Shown piece by piece: positions 39,273 to 47,870 of a stretch of 64,000 bases of DNA. The notes under the pieces are model-generated. The model was given only the letters and a program-made list of their open reading frames with translations. It did no database searches and had not been told where the DNA came from. The stretch's first letter is position 1. Every line of letters starts with the position of its first letter. A program made the position numbers and the translations under genes. Origin of the DNA: Methylomonas methanica MC09 (GTDB lineage Bacteria; Pseudomonadota; Gammaproteobacteria; Methylococcales; Methylomonadaceae); assembly GCF_000214665.1 (NCBI RefSeq), contig NC_015572.1, forward strand, positions 3,968,001 to 4,032,000, read 5' to 3'.

Positions 39273-41308
39273 CGCTTTACTCCCGGCATGTTGGGCGCTT
39301 GCGGATAAACCGATTGAATGAAATCGCCTAACTGTTGATTTAGTTTTTTAGCATCGTCCGGCAGCTTGTCGCGCAGGCTGGTATTCAATAAATCCAGGCC
39401 GGTATTTTTATGGTAATGCGCAAACGCCATCTCCGGACTGTCATCCGGCCGCGGCTGATAGCGTACCACTTCGCCCCGCCAAGTCATCAAATCCCGCGAA
39501 CCGGCCTGCCGGTAATAAACCGGCACGCAGCGATCTTCGAAATCCGTGCCGTTGTAAGACGGGTATTCCAACGCATATTTGGGGTTATCCTGTCTGACAT
39601 AGCTGTCCGGCCCGCTGTCCAACCAGCGTTGTTTTGCTGTTTGATAACGCCTTGCCAGGACCCGCTCCAGCAATTCTTCGGCAGGCTGGTCGATAGCCTC
39701 TTCGGCCAACAGCCTGGCATTAAACCCGTCGGCAGCGGCCATCAGATCGCCCGTCGGCTCGGTAACATGCCGTACCACAAGATCGGCGAAACCCGACGCC
39801 TGTATCCAGTTAGCCAGCTCAGGCCGATATTTTTGCATCGTCAACAAAGCGTCCCGAATGCCTTCTTTCACCTGTAATGCGGATGAGGCGTCGTCGATAC
39901 TCAACCATTTCGCCGGTTGGCCGGCCTGGCACAGATACAATTGGTTATTGGTCGCTTTGCCGCCCATCGCATCGTATCTGCGCAGGAAAACCGGGATCAA
40001 GGTGCCGTCGTACCCGCCGGGCACCCGGCAAGGCTTGATCAAACAGTTTTCCAGATCGATGATGAACGGCTTGAGTTGATGCAAGCGCTGGTTTTGATGG
40101 TGCAAATCGGTCTGCAGCAACACGCTGGCGATACTCATCAACCGACCCCATACCCGAAACGCCGGTTTCGCCAGCGTTTCGTTATCGACTACACAATCGG
40201 GCGTGTCGCAGCCGGCCAGAGGGTCCAGCCGCCAGCGAGCGGGTTGCGACAGGTAGTCGAGAATTTTGGATAAGGCCATCGGCCCCCAATCGTTACCCAG
40301 CTCCGGCAACTGGGGTTGAAACGCCAAATATTCCAGATAGCCGTAGGATTGGTCGATGGGCAAGCGCGCGGATTGCGGATCCGGCCGCAGCCGCGAGCCC
40401 GGGTTGCGCGGCAGAATCTTATAGGTAGGCAAGGCGAGCAATGCCTCCAGACGCTGCCGGGTTTCCGCGTCTTCGGACCATGCATTCGCCAGATTATGAT
40501 TTTGTTCAAAAAACGCCAGTCTATCCAGCATTTCGAAAAAGGACTCGTGCGGTTCCGGAAACCTACCCCCGACGGATTCCTCCCGGCAGAGTTGTCGGAT
40601 TTCCAGGGTGTTTTTGCCGGCGATGCGATAGTCTATTTCCACATCGGACGGTTTATAGACCACCCGCCGTTTAGAGGCTTTACCGGCACTGCGGTAGCCG
40701 AAATCCAGAAACAGCACCCGCTTTCCGCCCTTGTGCGGATCGGAATCGGTGATAACCACATCGTCTAGCGTTTCAATCGGGTTGCCGTCCAGAAAACAGC
40801 GCGCCAAATAGCCGCGATCATTGCTGACGCGTTCGAAACACAGATCCATAGCGGTGGCGTAAAGATGCAGGGTTCTATCCACCAGCGTCATGCCCTTGGG
40901 TTGGCGGGTAGCCAGCCATAGCATGCCTTTGGGGCAATTTAATACTTGTTTGATATAAAACCTCACGGCCTCGGCGTTGTCCCGGGTCCTCGGCCTAGCG
41001 GGCAAGCCCGCTCGAAAGGCGGTTACGGCGGAGCGGGTTTCCAGGGAACGCATGAATTGCCGCAACTCGGCGGTATTCAACGCGTAATAGGGAATGTCGC
41101 CCATCAAGGCAAAGTCGAGTCTGAGGGTTTCCCGAATCGGAAACGCTTGCCAGTCGGCCAAACCGTCGCTCAAACGCCGCCAGACGCGTGGTTTGATTTG
41201 AAACGGATAGTGCCGGCTGCGCAGCAAAGCCAATAGCTTGGCTTCCTGACAGGCGAATACGCCGGCAAAGGCCGGCGCGATCAATTCAAGGGAAATCGAC
41301 GTGCTCAT
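39269..41308 (-). CDS. LanM-dehydratase-like (DUF4135-type) kinase-fold protein, standalone
   Basis: 679 aa, cytosolic. The motif order is that of the kinase-like dehydratase domain of class II lanthipeptide synthetases: RRVVYKPSDVEID (about 215-227, the LanM YKPRDL position), a middle region with LEYLAFQ, then DLHHQNQRL (401-409) and FIIDLENCL (415-423), equivalent to the LanM DxHxxN...IDxE catalytic pair. There is no LanC-like cyclase domain, so it could phosphorylate or dehydrate Ser/Thr but not form thioether rings. The partner encoded in overlap is the giant protein. No small precursor gene was found beside it. The assignment is from motifs only. Confidence 0.55.
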   Translation of the reverse strand: MSTSISLELIAPAFAGVFACQEAKLLALLRSRHYPFQIKPRVWRRLSDGLADWQAFPIRETLRLDFALMGDIPYYALNTAELRQFMRSLETRSAVTAFRAGLPARPRTRDNAEAVRFYIKQVLNCPKGMLWLATRQPKGMTLVDRTLHLYATAMDLCFERVSNDRGYLARCFLDGNPIETLDDVVITDSDPHKGGKRVLFLDFGYRSAGKASKRRVVYKPSDVEIDYRIAGKNTLEIRQLCREESVGGRFPEPHESFFEMLDRLAFFEQNHNLANAWSEDAETRQRLEALLALPTYKILPRNPGSRLRPDPQSARLPIDQSYGYLEYLAFQPQLPELGNDWGPMALSKILDYLSQPARWRLDPLAGCDTPDCVVDNETLAKPAFRVWGRLMSIASVLLQTDLHHQNQRLHQLKPFIIDLENCLIKPCRVPGGYDGTLIPVFLRRYDAMGGKATNNQLYLCQAGQPAKWLSIDDASSALQVKEGIRDALLTMQKYRPELANWIQASGFADLVVRHVTEPTGDLMAAADGFNARLLAEEAIDQPAEELLERVLARRYQTAKQRWLDSGPDSYVRQDNPKYALEYPSYNGTDFEDRCVPVYYRQAGSRDLMTWRGEVVRYQPRPDDSPEMAFAHYHKNTGLDLLNTSLRDKLPDDAKKLNQQLGDFIQSVYPQAPNMPGVKR

Positions 41309-41494
41309 AGGCGTGTTACCAGGCGTATCCGGACAAACGTCAGCCGCATATATTACCGAGGCCGGCTTGCGAAGAACTCTAGCTGAGAATCAGGATTCTG
41401 CAATTGGACTACATACGCTATCTGAACACGGCAACAGCCTGCCGAACCTCAAACCAGCGGCCCCGGCATTGCGCTTGCGTCCGGCAGCGCGTCC

Positions 41495-42389
41495 CTAACG
41501 CTGATACAAATACCGCTGAAACCCGCTAAACACCTTGCCGATCTTGTCGGGTTTGCCCAAATCCGCCACGGCATCGGCAATCGAATTGTTGTATTTCAAA
41601 TTCAGCAAGGTTTTCAGCTTGGTTTGCTCCAGCTCTTCCACGCCGACACTAACATAGTGCGCCAACACAAAATCCAGAAAGGCTTGCTGCTTGTAATTGA
41701 ATTGATGGCCTATTTCCCGCTTGGCGTAATCGGCGCGCACTTCGCGGCTGATGGGTGTCAGGGCATAGGCAATATAGGCCAGGACATCGAACAGATCGCT
41801 GTTTTCGGCGTCGATAATTTTTTGCATTTCCGCCAGTTGGTCTTTACCGAAGCCGTTTTCCGCCAATCCTTCCAGTAACTTCTTGCGAGTATCCGGCGCG
41901 CTCCAAAGGCTGCGCAATTCGTCCTCATCCTTGAAAAACTCGGGCAGCTGGCCGAACAAAGCTTCCAGGAACTGGGTTGCGGACATGGGCGTACCGTCCG
42001 GATGCCAGAAACTGGTGACAGTCATATGCTGAATGCTGCGCTCCTTGCCATCCGCCAGTTTGACTCTGGCTTTGGTTTTGTTTCGGCAGACGCAAGGCGA
42101 TTCGCCGCATTTTGGGCAAGGCTGTGGCTGACACCGGCAAGGTTGCTGTCCGCAGGTTTTGCAAGGCTGAGGTATGGGGTTTTCGCATTGGCAAGGATGG
42201 CAGCCGCATTTTACGCAGGCCTCCGGCTCAAACGGTTCGCCGTCAGCGCCTTGCCGCGTTTGCCGTGGCCTTCCAGCCTGCCCAGAGTGATGGCGTATTC
42301 GGGCCGGATGCGGCTCCCTACCACCACGCCTCAGCCCGCCGCTTTCAAGGCGGGACGATATGCAGGAGTCGGGTTTCGGCTTCGTTCAT
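41495..42389 (-). pseudogene. hsdR: Type I restriction enzyme R subunit (EcoEI type), centre deleted
   Basis: From the ATG at 42387-42389 the sequence begins MNEAETR, the usual HsdR start, then slips frame and continues LKAAG, a TGA where relatives have Trp, then GVVVGSRIRPEYAITLGRLE and GHGKRGKALTA. Directly after this come the Cys-rich linker (CPKCGESPCVC and three similar CxxC units) and the intact EcoEI_R_C domain (ATQFLEALFGQLPEFFKDED ... KIGKVFSGFQRYLYQR). The nuclease and helicase domains, roughly 500 residues, are gone. The C-terminal 176 aa remain open from an internal ATG at 42025 and might be translated. Confidence 0.9.
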
Positions 42390-42422
42390 GGCGATCTGTC
42401 AGATCCTTTGATTCAAAATGTC

Positions 42423-42902
42423 CTAACGAAATACTTGCTGCGAGCGCTTGAGGTATTCGATGAAATTTACACAGGGCACCGCAACATCCGGCAGGCTACA
42501 AACTGCAGGAATCTTGTAGTTGTAAGGTGATGAGGGAAGGTTATTTTGCCGCTTTTCATCCGAAACAAATTCAGCACCAGTGACAAAAGCTGTTGCGATG
42601 ATTAAGAGATCGTTTTCGCCAACCCCACCACCATATTTGTCACCAACGATGCCGAGCAGTGATTTCATCCTCAATGCTTCAGACAAGATAGCATTATCAA
42701 TGTCATGAGCACCTAGCTGAACCAACGCCAACCAACTGCCGCACTCTGGCGTTTTCTTTTCAACTTCCTCGAGAGCGACACTCGGCATGGCAAGCAGTCC
42801 ATTTCGTATCTGTGTTTCCATCCATTCCCACAACCCCGGAAATTGTTCAATCGGATAGTTATTCCACGCGTTAATCATCGACGATGCATCAAACATCTGC
42901 AA
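42423..42902 (-). CDS. DUF4411 PIN-like domain protein (probable toxin)
   Basis: 159 aa. It starts MQMFDASSMINAWNNYPIEQ with the PIN-type first Asp, has a conserved Glu in PSVALEEVEKK and the late acidic pair in GENDLLIIATAF and FVSDEKRQ. This matches DUF4411 (Pfam PF14367), a PIN-fold family usually encoded directly after an XRE/ImmA gene, exactly as here (14-bp overlap). It is likely an RNase toxin controlled by the upstream protein. The gene looks intact although the restriction locus around it is dead. Confidence 0.83.
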   Translation of the reverse strand: MQMFDASSMINAWNNYPIEQFPGLWEWMETQIRNGLLAMPSVALEEVEKKTPECGSWLALVQLGAHDIDNAILSEALRMKSLLGIVGDKYGGGVGENDLLIIATAFVTGAEFVSDEKRQNNLPSSPYNYKIPAVCSLPDVAVPCVNFIEYLKRSQQVFR

Positions 42903-44040
42903 GATGACGCTCCAACTGATGCAAATCAGAAACTTTTAGATTGTCGAGATAGGTACTCGCTTTAGCCAACGTGATATGGCGGGCATCCAGTGCATCCAAC
43001 ACTGTTCGGACAAAAGTATTGCCAAAAACATGCTTAGGCTCTCGATGCCGATACATCCGACTTCCTCCCTCGGAAGAAGCCGTTACACAAACCGCTTGCC
43101 ACTGTCGATACGAGGCATATTGATCTTGAGCCAAACGCCCCGCATCCAACAGGCGGCGCAGAATCATCTCGCCGCTAACACCCCACGCCTTGCGTGGCAT
43201 TTCTAACCACTCATCAAATCGGGAAACGTCACTTGGCCGCACAGCATCGTTAATATGGTGTAGAAACGCTTCGGGCACCAGCAGATGACCGGCAAAGGCG
43301 TTGGCTTCAAGCTCCCAACCTAGATGAGATTGAAAATCCTGCTCGTCGTCGATGGAGCTGGTTTTGTGCAACAACAAATGCCCCAGTTCGTGCATCAAGG
43401 TAAAGGCTTGTTGGGTTTCAAAGCGCTGTTTAATGACGATGACCGGACAATTGGCGTCATACAGCGTAAAACCTAGGATCGGGCTTTCCTTGGCAATTTG
43501 CCATTTGCCGTGATAGCCGTTGCTTCGAAAAACCAAAATACCTTTATTTTCCACGGCTGCCCGATAGGTATCGAAATCGTTTGTAGCTCCTAAATTTAAC
43601 CACTCTCTGGCAACACGGGCGGCTTGCGGAATCTCAAGCCCAGCCACGTCGGGTGGATTAAATTGCGGATGCTCGAAATCTTTAAGTTCGTCGCGCAAAT
43701 TCAAATAAATAGTACGCTGCTGCTCAACCCGCTCGATCAGTCCCTTCAATTTGGCGGATAACTCAGGTTTTTGGTTTGCTAAGGTTCTGAATTGAGCCGT
43801 GTGTACTAGCTCGTCATTAACAGGTGTTGTTTCCAGAAAGAAAAGTACGCCACGACCAAAATACTCGGCTATTTTGCGTAACTGGCCGAACGTGAGCCCC
43901 GCTTCGCCAGCCATCACGCGCTCCATGCTGGCTTTAGCAATGTCCAATTCAGACGCAAGCATTTCCGGCGTTATGCCATGATCGGTACAACACCATGTAA
44001 TTCTGTCTGGGTTGATTAGCTGAATACGTTCCATAGCCAA
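42889..44040 (-). CDS. XRE-HTH / ImmA-IrrE metallopeptidase (probable antitoxin-regulator)
   Basis: 383 aa. N-terminal helix-turn-helix of the XRE type at about 20-70 (LASELDIAKASMERVMAGEA and FGQLRKIAEYFGRG). The ImmA/IrrE domain is at about 150-300, with the zinc site HELGH in FTLMHELGHLLLHK and a downstream Glu (LEANAFAGHLLVPE). The C-terminal extension of about 90 aa ends LKVSDLHQLERHLADV. Such proteins repress or proteolytically control the co-encoded DUF4411 partner. Confidence 0.88.
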   Translation of the reverse strand: MAMERIQLINPDRITWCCTDHGITPEMLASELDIAKASMERVMAGEAGLTFGQLRKIAEYFGRGVLFFLETTPVNDELVHTAQFRTLANQKPELSAKLKGLIERVEQQRTIYLNLRDELKDFEHPQFNPPDVAGLEIPQAARVAREWLNLGATNDFDTYRAAVENKGILVFRSNGYHGKWQIAKESPILGFTLYDANCPVIVIKQRFETQQAFTLMHELGHLLLHKTSSIDDEQDFQSHLGWELEANAFAGHLLVPEAFLHHINDAVRPSDVSRFDEWLEMPRKAWGVSGEMILRRLLDAGRLAQDQYASYRQWQAVCVTASSEGGSRMYRHREPKHVFGNTFVRTVLDALDARHITLAKASTYLDNLKVSDLHQLERHLADV

Positions 44041-44068
44041 GAATTATATCGACATTAGCCTGGCGCGT

Positions 44069-44461
44069 TCAGCTTTCATCCGCTAGCAGCTGTTCAAGAA
44101 TCTCCGGAGTCATGCCTGCTTGTTCGGCGACATCGGCGGTTTCGTCAATAGTTTTGCTCAAACGGTCAGCACAAAAGGCGCGGATGGCTTCATCGTCGGT
44201 AGAGGTTTGCATTGTGGCTTCCCGAATATGGCGGTGACAGCTTAAATTGTGGACAACTCGTTCGAATAGGTCAACTTGAGCGTTAGCAGTTCCCTGCGGC
44301 TTAAAGCTGGCCGCTGAAACCTGGTGTAGTAGGGATTTTTTCAGCTCGTTGAGGGCGGCGAGTTTTTGTTGGTATATGGCTTCTAGGCACTGAATTTTGG
44401 ATTCAATTTCTCGGATTTGATCTACAACAGTATTTTGCGCAACAAATCCAGGCATTCTCAA
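44069..44461 (-). pseudogene. hsdS: C-terminal remnant of a type I specificity subunit, plus short unknown tail
   Basis: The first about 45 codons encode the HsdS terminal coiled coil (IESKIQCLEAIYQQKLAALN, then ELKKSLLHQ) that normally ends the second conserved spacer. The expected AFSGQL ending is replaced by VSAASFKPQ, and the frame runs on in a different, probably unrelated sequence. From an internal Met (MQTSTDDEAIRAFCADRLSK...) this may be a separate 48-aa protein. Upstream hsdS sequence is missing; an IS630 element begins 4 bp before this frame. Confidence 0.8.
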
Positions 44462-44464
44462 AAC

Positions 44465-45590
44465 TAGTGTTTAATTGCGCAAATAGCATTTAGTATAAGC
44501 TATACTAGGCACCATGCCTAGAAAAGCGATAGAAATAGTACTGACGACCGAGCAAACACAGCAGCTCGAAAAAATAGTCCGCAGCCATAGCGCCGAGCGT
44601 CGGCAAGTTGAGCGCGCACAAATCATTTTAGAGTGCGCGACTGGAAAACAAAACCAAGAGATTGCGGAAAAATTGAACACCTCCGTCCTGCGAATTGGTA
44701 AATGGCGAAGGCGGTTTGCTGAAAAAGGACTGGCGGGGCTCGACGATGAGCCGCGACCCGGCAAGCCAGAAACGTATGGAAAAGCCTTTAGGGATCGATT
44801 GCTTGCTAAATTAGAAGAAAAACCGCCGGAGGGCTTGGCTCGATGGGACTGTCCGACTTTGGCGGCTGCCTTGAATGCCAGTCAACATGCTGTTTGGCGG
44901 GCGTTGAAAAAAGAAGGTATTTATTTGCATCGCTCACGGAGTTGGTGTGTCAGTACCGATCCTGAATTCACCGAAAAGTCGGCCAACATCATTGGGCTTT
45001 ACTTGAACCCGCCTTTGAATGCTTTGGTGATCAGTGTGGATGAAAAACCCAGCATTCAAATAATAGAGCGGACAACGGAATTTGTTGAAACGCGAGATAA
45101 AACGATTGTTGCTGCTTGTAAAAGCACCTATAAAAGACATGGCACCTTAAATTTATTTGCCGCGTTGAATGTGGCGACCGGGCAGATTAAGGCGCAGACC
45201 ACGCAAACTAAAACACGTGATGACTTTCAGGACTTTATGGATCTTGTCATGACGGAAGTCCCCGAAGAGAAAGAAGTACATGTCATTTTGGACAATTATT
45301 GTACGCATAAGAAAAATGACGCGTGGCTCGAAAAATACCAGGGTCGAGTGAAATTTCACTTTACGCCGACTTCGGCCAGCTGGTTAAATCAAATTGAAAT
45401 TTGGTTTGGCATTTTGGCCCGCAAAACACTCAAGGGAGCCAGCTTTGCAAGCGCTGAGGAACTAAAAAGTGCGATTGAGGCATTTATCAAAAGACATAAT
45501 CAAAATGCCCAACCTTTTAAATGGCGCCGAAGAGATGTCCGAGGTGGTCAGATTAAAAATACGATAGCGAATTTACGCAATTAAACACTA
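44465..45590 (+). mobile_element. IS630-family insertion sequence
   Basis: 1126 bp. Near-perfect terminal inverted repeats: TAGTGTTTAATTGCG (44466 side) and its inverse CGCAATTAAACACTA (45576-45590), extended with one mismatch to CAAAT/TAAAT. The element is bounded by TA dinucleotides, the IS630 target. One full transposase gene. The left flank is the hsdS remnant. The right flank is unrelated, so a deletion accompanied or followed insertion. Confidence 0.92.
44514..45584 (+). CDS. IS630 family transposase
   Basis: 356 aa, intact. N-terminal helix-turn-helix domains (GKQNQEIAEKLNTSVLRIGK; LAAALNASQHAVWRALKKEG) followed by the DDE core: Asp in VISVDEKPSIQ, Asp in VILDNYCTHKK, Glu in WLNQIEIWFGIL. 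The TA-targeting IS630/mariner superfamily is supported by both the motifs and the ends of the element. The copy could be active. Confidence 0.95.
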   Translation: MPRKAIEIVLTTEQTQQLEKIVRSHSAERRQVERAQIILECATGKQNQEIAEKLNTSVLRIGKWRRRFAEKGLAGLDDEPRPGKPETYGKAFRDRLLAKLEEKPPEGLARWDCPTLAAALNASQHAVWRALKKEGIYLHRSRSWCVSTDPEFTEKSANIIGLYLNPPLNALVISVDEKPSIQIIERTTEFVETRDKTIVAACKSTYKRHGTLNLFAALNVATGQIKAQTTQTKTRDDFQDFMDLVMTEVPEEKEVHVILDNYCTHKKNDAWLEKYQGRVKFHFTPTSASWLNQIEIWFGILARKTLKGASFASAEELKSAIEAFIKRHNQNAQPFKWRRRDVRGGQIKNTIANLRN

Positions 45591-45687
45591 GCTCCTTTGT
45601 CTTTGCGATTGGCAGATACACTATTCGAACTGTTAAGCTTAATCGCCAGCCGGCCAACATTCGGCACTTCTGCGCCAAGGGGTAACA

Positions 45688-46080
45688 ATGGGCAAATCTC
45701 CACTTTTAGCGTTTTGGCTGGTCGTACTGCCAGCCTGCACTCACAGCAAGTCGTTAAGTCCCGACGCGCCTGACGCCAACCGCGGCTATTTTGCCGATGC
45801 GCTGAACTGCCGCCAATCCGCTCTGCGCACAGAAGCGATAAAGGTACCGACCGCCCATTCAATGAGTGTTATTGAAGTACCGACCACTTACGACACCGGG
45901 AAATTTGTGGTTTGCATGGCATATGCGGAACGACCCGTGTCACGCGTCGATTTAAGCGATTACCTGAATATCTCGAGTACCTGCCTTAATGAAGCCCGTA
46001 ACATGGCTAATCCCGATGACGCTTATGCCGACTGTATCCAACGCAGCCGGTTGAATATAGAGATCATTACCGACAAATAG
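45688..46080 (+). CDS. Small lipoprotein, unknown
   Basis: 130 aa. A lipobox ends the signal: FWLVVLPACTHSK. The mature part has five further Cys (LNCRQ, VVCMAY, SSTCLN, YADCIQ). Pattern and length suggest a periplasmic disulfide-bonded domain. AAGGGG precedes the ATG. No family recognised. It is the first gene to the right of the IS630 element. Confidence 0.6.
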   Translation: MGKSPLLAFWLVVLPACTHSKSLSPDAPDANRGYFADALNCRQSALRTEAIKVPTAHSMSVIEVPTTYDTGKFVVCMAYAERPVSRVDLSDYLNISSTCLNEARNMANPDDAYADCIQRSRLNIEIITDK

Positions 46081-46132
46081 GCTATCCTGGAATCTGCCAC
46101 CGATGCCGCCCACTTTGACAGATTACTAAACT

Positions 46133-46723
46133 ATGGATATTGAAAAAGGCAAACTACTTCGCTGGATAGATGAAAAAGGCTTCGGATTTATCAAGCCGGA
46201 AAAAGGCGGTGCCGATATTTTTATCCACATATCTGCCTTGAAAAGCATGAGCCGTCCGCCAGTCGTTGGCGACATTATCCATTACGAAACCAGCCTGGAC
46301 GACAAGGGAAAACTTCGCGCGATCAACGCAAAAATAGAAGGCGTTTCGCAAGTTTTGACCGTTAGCCCTATCGACAGGAAACGTAAAACGCAACCAGCCC
46401 ATCAGCCCCGGCAACAGCCTTATAGAAGTCGCAACACTTACAGACCGCCGTACAAGAAAAGCGGCTTCAGGCTTGTGCCTGTGCTGCTGATTGTTGCGGC
46501 TGTTTCGATCTACAGCAAGTTTGCAAACCAACACGTATCCAACGTAAGCCCCCTATCTGCGGTTATTGAGCCACCAAAACCGGTTCAACAGTTTCAATGT
46601 CAGGGCAAGGTCTATTGTTCCGAAATGACTTCTTACGACGAGGCGCTGTTTTATCTTCGCAACTGCCCAGGCACAAAGATGGATGGCGATAACGACGGCA
46701 TTCCGTGCGAACAGCAGTTTTAA
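46133..46723 (+). CDS. Cold-shock domain fused to a membrane helix and an Excalibur domain
   Basis: 196 aa. Cold-shock domain at 1-65, with RNP1 KGFGFI and RNP2-like DIFIHISAL. A basic linker (KRKTQPAHQPRQQPYRSR) comes next, then one transmembrane helix (FRLVPVLLIVAAVSIYSKF, about 113-131). A C-terminal Excalibur calcium-binding motif holds two Cys and DGDNDGIPCE. The cold-shock part should face the cytosol and bind nucleic acid, with the Excalibur part in the periplasm. The layout parallels CSD-DUF1294 membrane proteins, with Excalibur instead. Confidence 0.85.
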   Translation: MDIEKGKLLRWIDEKGFGFIKPEKGGADIFIHISALKSMSRPPVVGDIIHYETSLDDKGKLRAINAKIEGVSQVLTVSPIDRKRKTQPAHQPRQQPYRSRNTYRPPYKKSGFRLVPVLLIVAAVSIYSKFANQHVSNVSPLSAVIEPPKPVQQFQCQGKVYCSEMTSYDEALFYLRNCPGTKMDGDNDGIPCEQQF

Positions 46724-46932
46724 AGGCACTTACTTTAGATAGAGACGATTAAGTATTTTTTAGCGAGTGCCGCGTCGGTATTATGACTCTACCGGCGAGC
46801 TGAAACCTCTGCAGCTGCCTGATTACCGGCGATTGGTCAACACCCGGCTCTTTCAGAAACGATTATCGGGTAGTTGCTATAATCGCAACTGCGTAACGAA
46901 CTAAGAAACCGGTTCCTTGGCGAAAATATCTC

Positions 46933-47649
46933 ATGACCCTTAACATCTTAGATAACCTTAAAATCAGGTATCGCCGCATCCGGATTGCCTCAAGTTTACA
47001 CAGGAACGATACTCTTGGCGCCTTACATCGTGCATGGGCTTATGTGTATGCAACCGTGCTTCCGGGAGACTATTACGAATTCGGCGTCTACAAAGGCACT
47101 TCGCTTATTAATAGCTGGCTTTCTCAGCAATACTTTCACCAGCGTTTAGAGCGCTCTGAGCAGCTGCCGTTTAAGCGGACAGGAACAGTGGCGCGTTTTC
47201 TGGCCCAGGCACCCACATTCTACGGGTTCGATACCTTTAACGGCATGCCCGACAACAGTGAGGGCGAAGACGCACTGGCACCGGGATCCTTTCGAAGCGC
47301 CATCGCTGACGTTACCCGGCGATGCGCGGTGGCAGGACTTCACTCGCCTGAAGTCCGTCTTGTTCCCGGTTTATTTTCAGAAACCAAGAATCAAATCGGC
47401 CCCAATCAGGCCGCTATTGTCCACATCGACTGCGATCTATACGGGTCTACGGTTGATGCTCTTGATGCTATTGCCCCTCGTCTGACTCAAGGAACAGTCC
47501 TTTTATTCGACGATTACAACCTATTCCGTGCCAACAAAAATCAAGGTGAACGGCGCGCTTTGACAGAGTTTACTCAGAAAACCGGATTATCAATCGAACC
47601 CTGGTTTGCCTATGGCCCTGCCGCACAGGCGTTTTTGTGCCATCGATAA
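46933..47649 (+). CDS. TylF/MycF-type macrocin-O-methyltransferase-like protein
   Basis: 238 aa. SAM-binding region YYEFGVYKGTSL (about 36-47), FYGFDTFNGMPD (about 95-106), and the metal-ligand segment AIVHIDCDLYGSTVDAL with the later LFDDY. These are the TylF family signatures. Members O-methylate sugars or are found in polysaccharide and glycopeptide loci. Here it sits at the edge of an EPS/RiPP region, so a sugar of the EPS is a plausible substrate. Confidence 0.85.
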   Translation: MTLNILDNLKIRYRRIRIASSLHRNDTLGALHRAWAYVYATVLPGDYYEFGVYKGTSLINSWLSQQYFHQRLERSEQLPFKRTGTVARFLAQAPTFYGFDTFNGMPDNSEGEDALAPGSFRSAIADVTRRCAVAGLHSPEVRLVPGLFSETKNQIGPNQAAIVHIDCDLYGSTVDALDAIAPRLTQGTVLLFDDYNLFRANKNQGERRALTEFTQKTGLSIEPWFAYGPAAQAFLCHR

Positions 47650-47870
47650 AGCCAGCAACACTCAATATTGATAGTATGCCGCTTTCAAGATCGCTAAGTT
47701 TTTCAATAACAGGTTTACCAATGTCCGTCCTTACAATTGGAACCATCAAAAAGCAAACACTAATAATGCCCCCTATTCAATGCACGCAATTGAGCCGCGT
47801 AACGACGACGTTCGAAGGATTAATTTTTTATCTAATTACATGCTGAAGCACTTAGCCAGAAACAGCCTCA

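Noticed and set aside
40946..41308. Lanthipeptide precursor next to the LanM-like gene
   Set aside because: I looked for a short frame with a ribosome site and a Ser/Thr/Cys-rich C-terminus around 41.3-41.5 kb and 33.9-34.07 kb. None was convincing.
45581..45862. Continuation of hsdS or hsdM to the right of IS630
   Set aside because: The minus-strand frame there lies antisense to the lipoprotein gene, and no restriction-system motif could be recognised.
47637..47846. 69-codon frame after the TylF-like gene
   Set aside because: Overlaps the end of the real gene, no ribosome site, no recognisable features.
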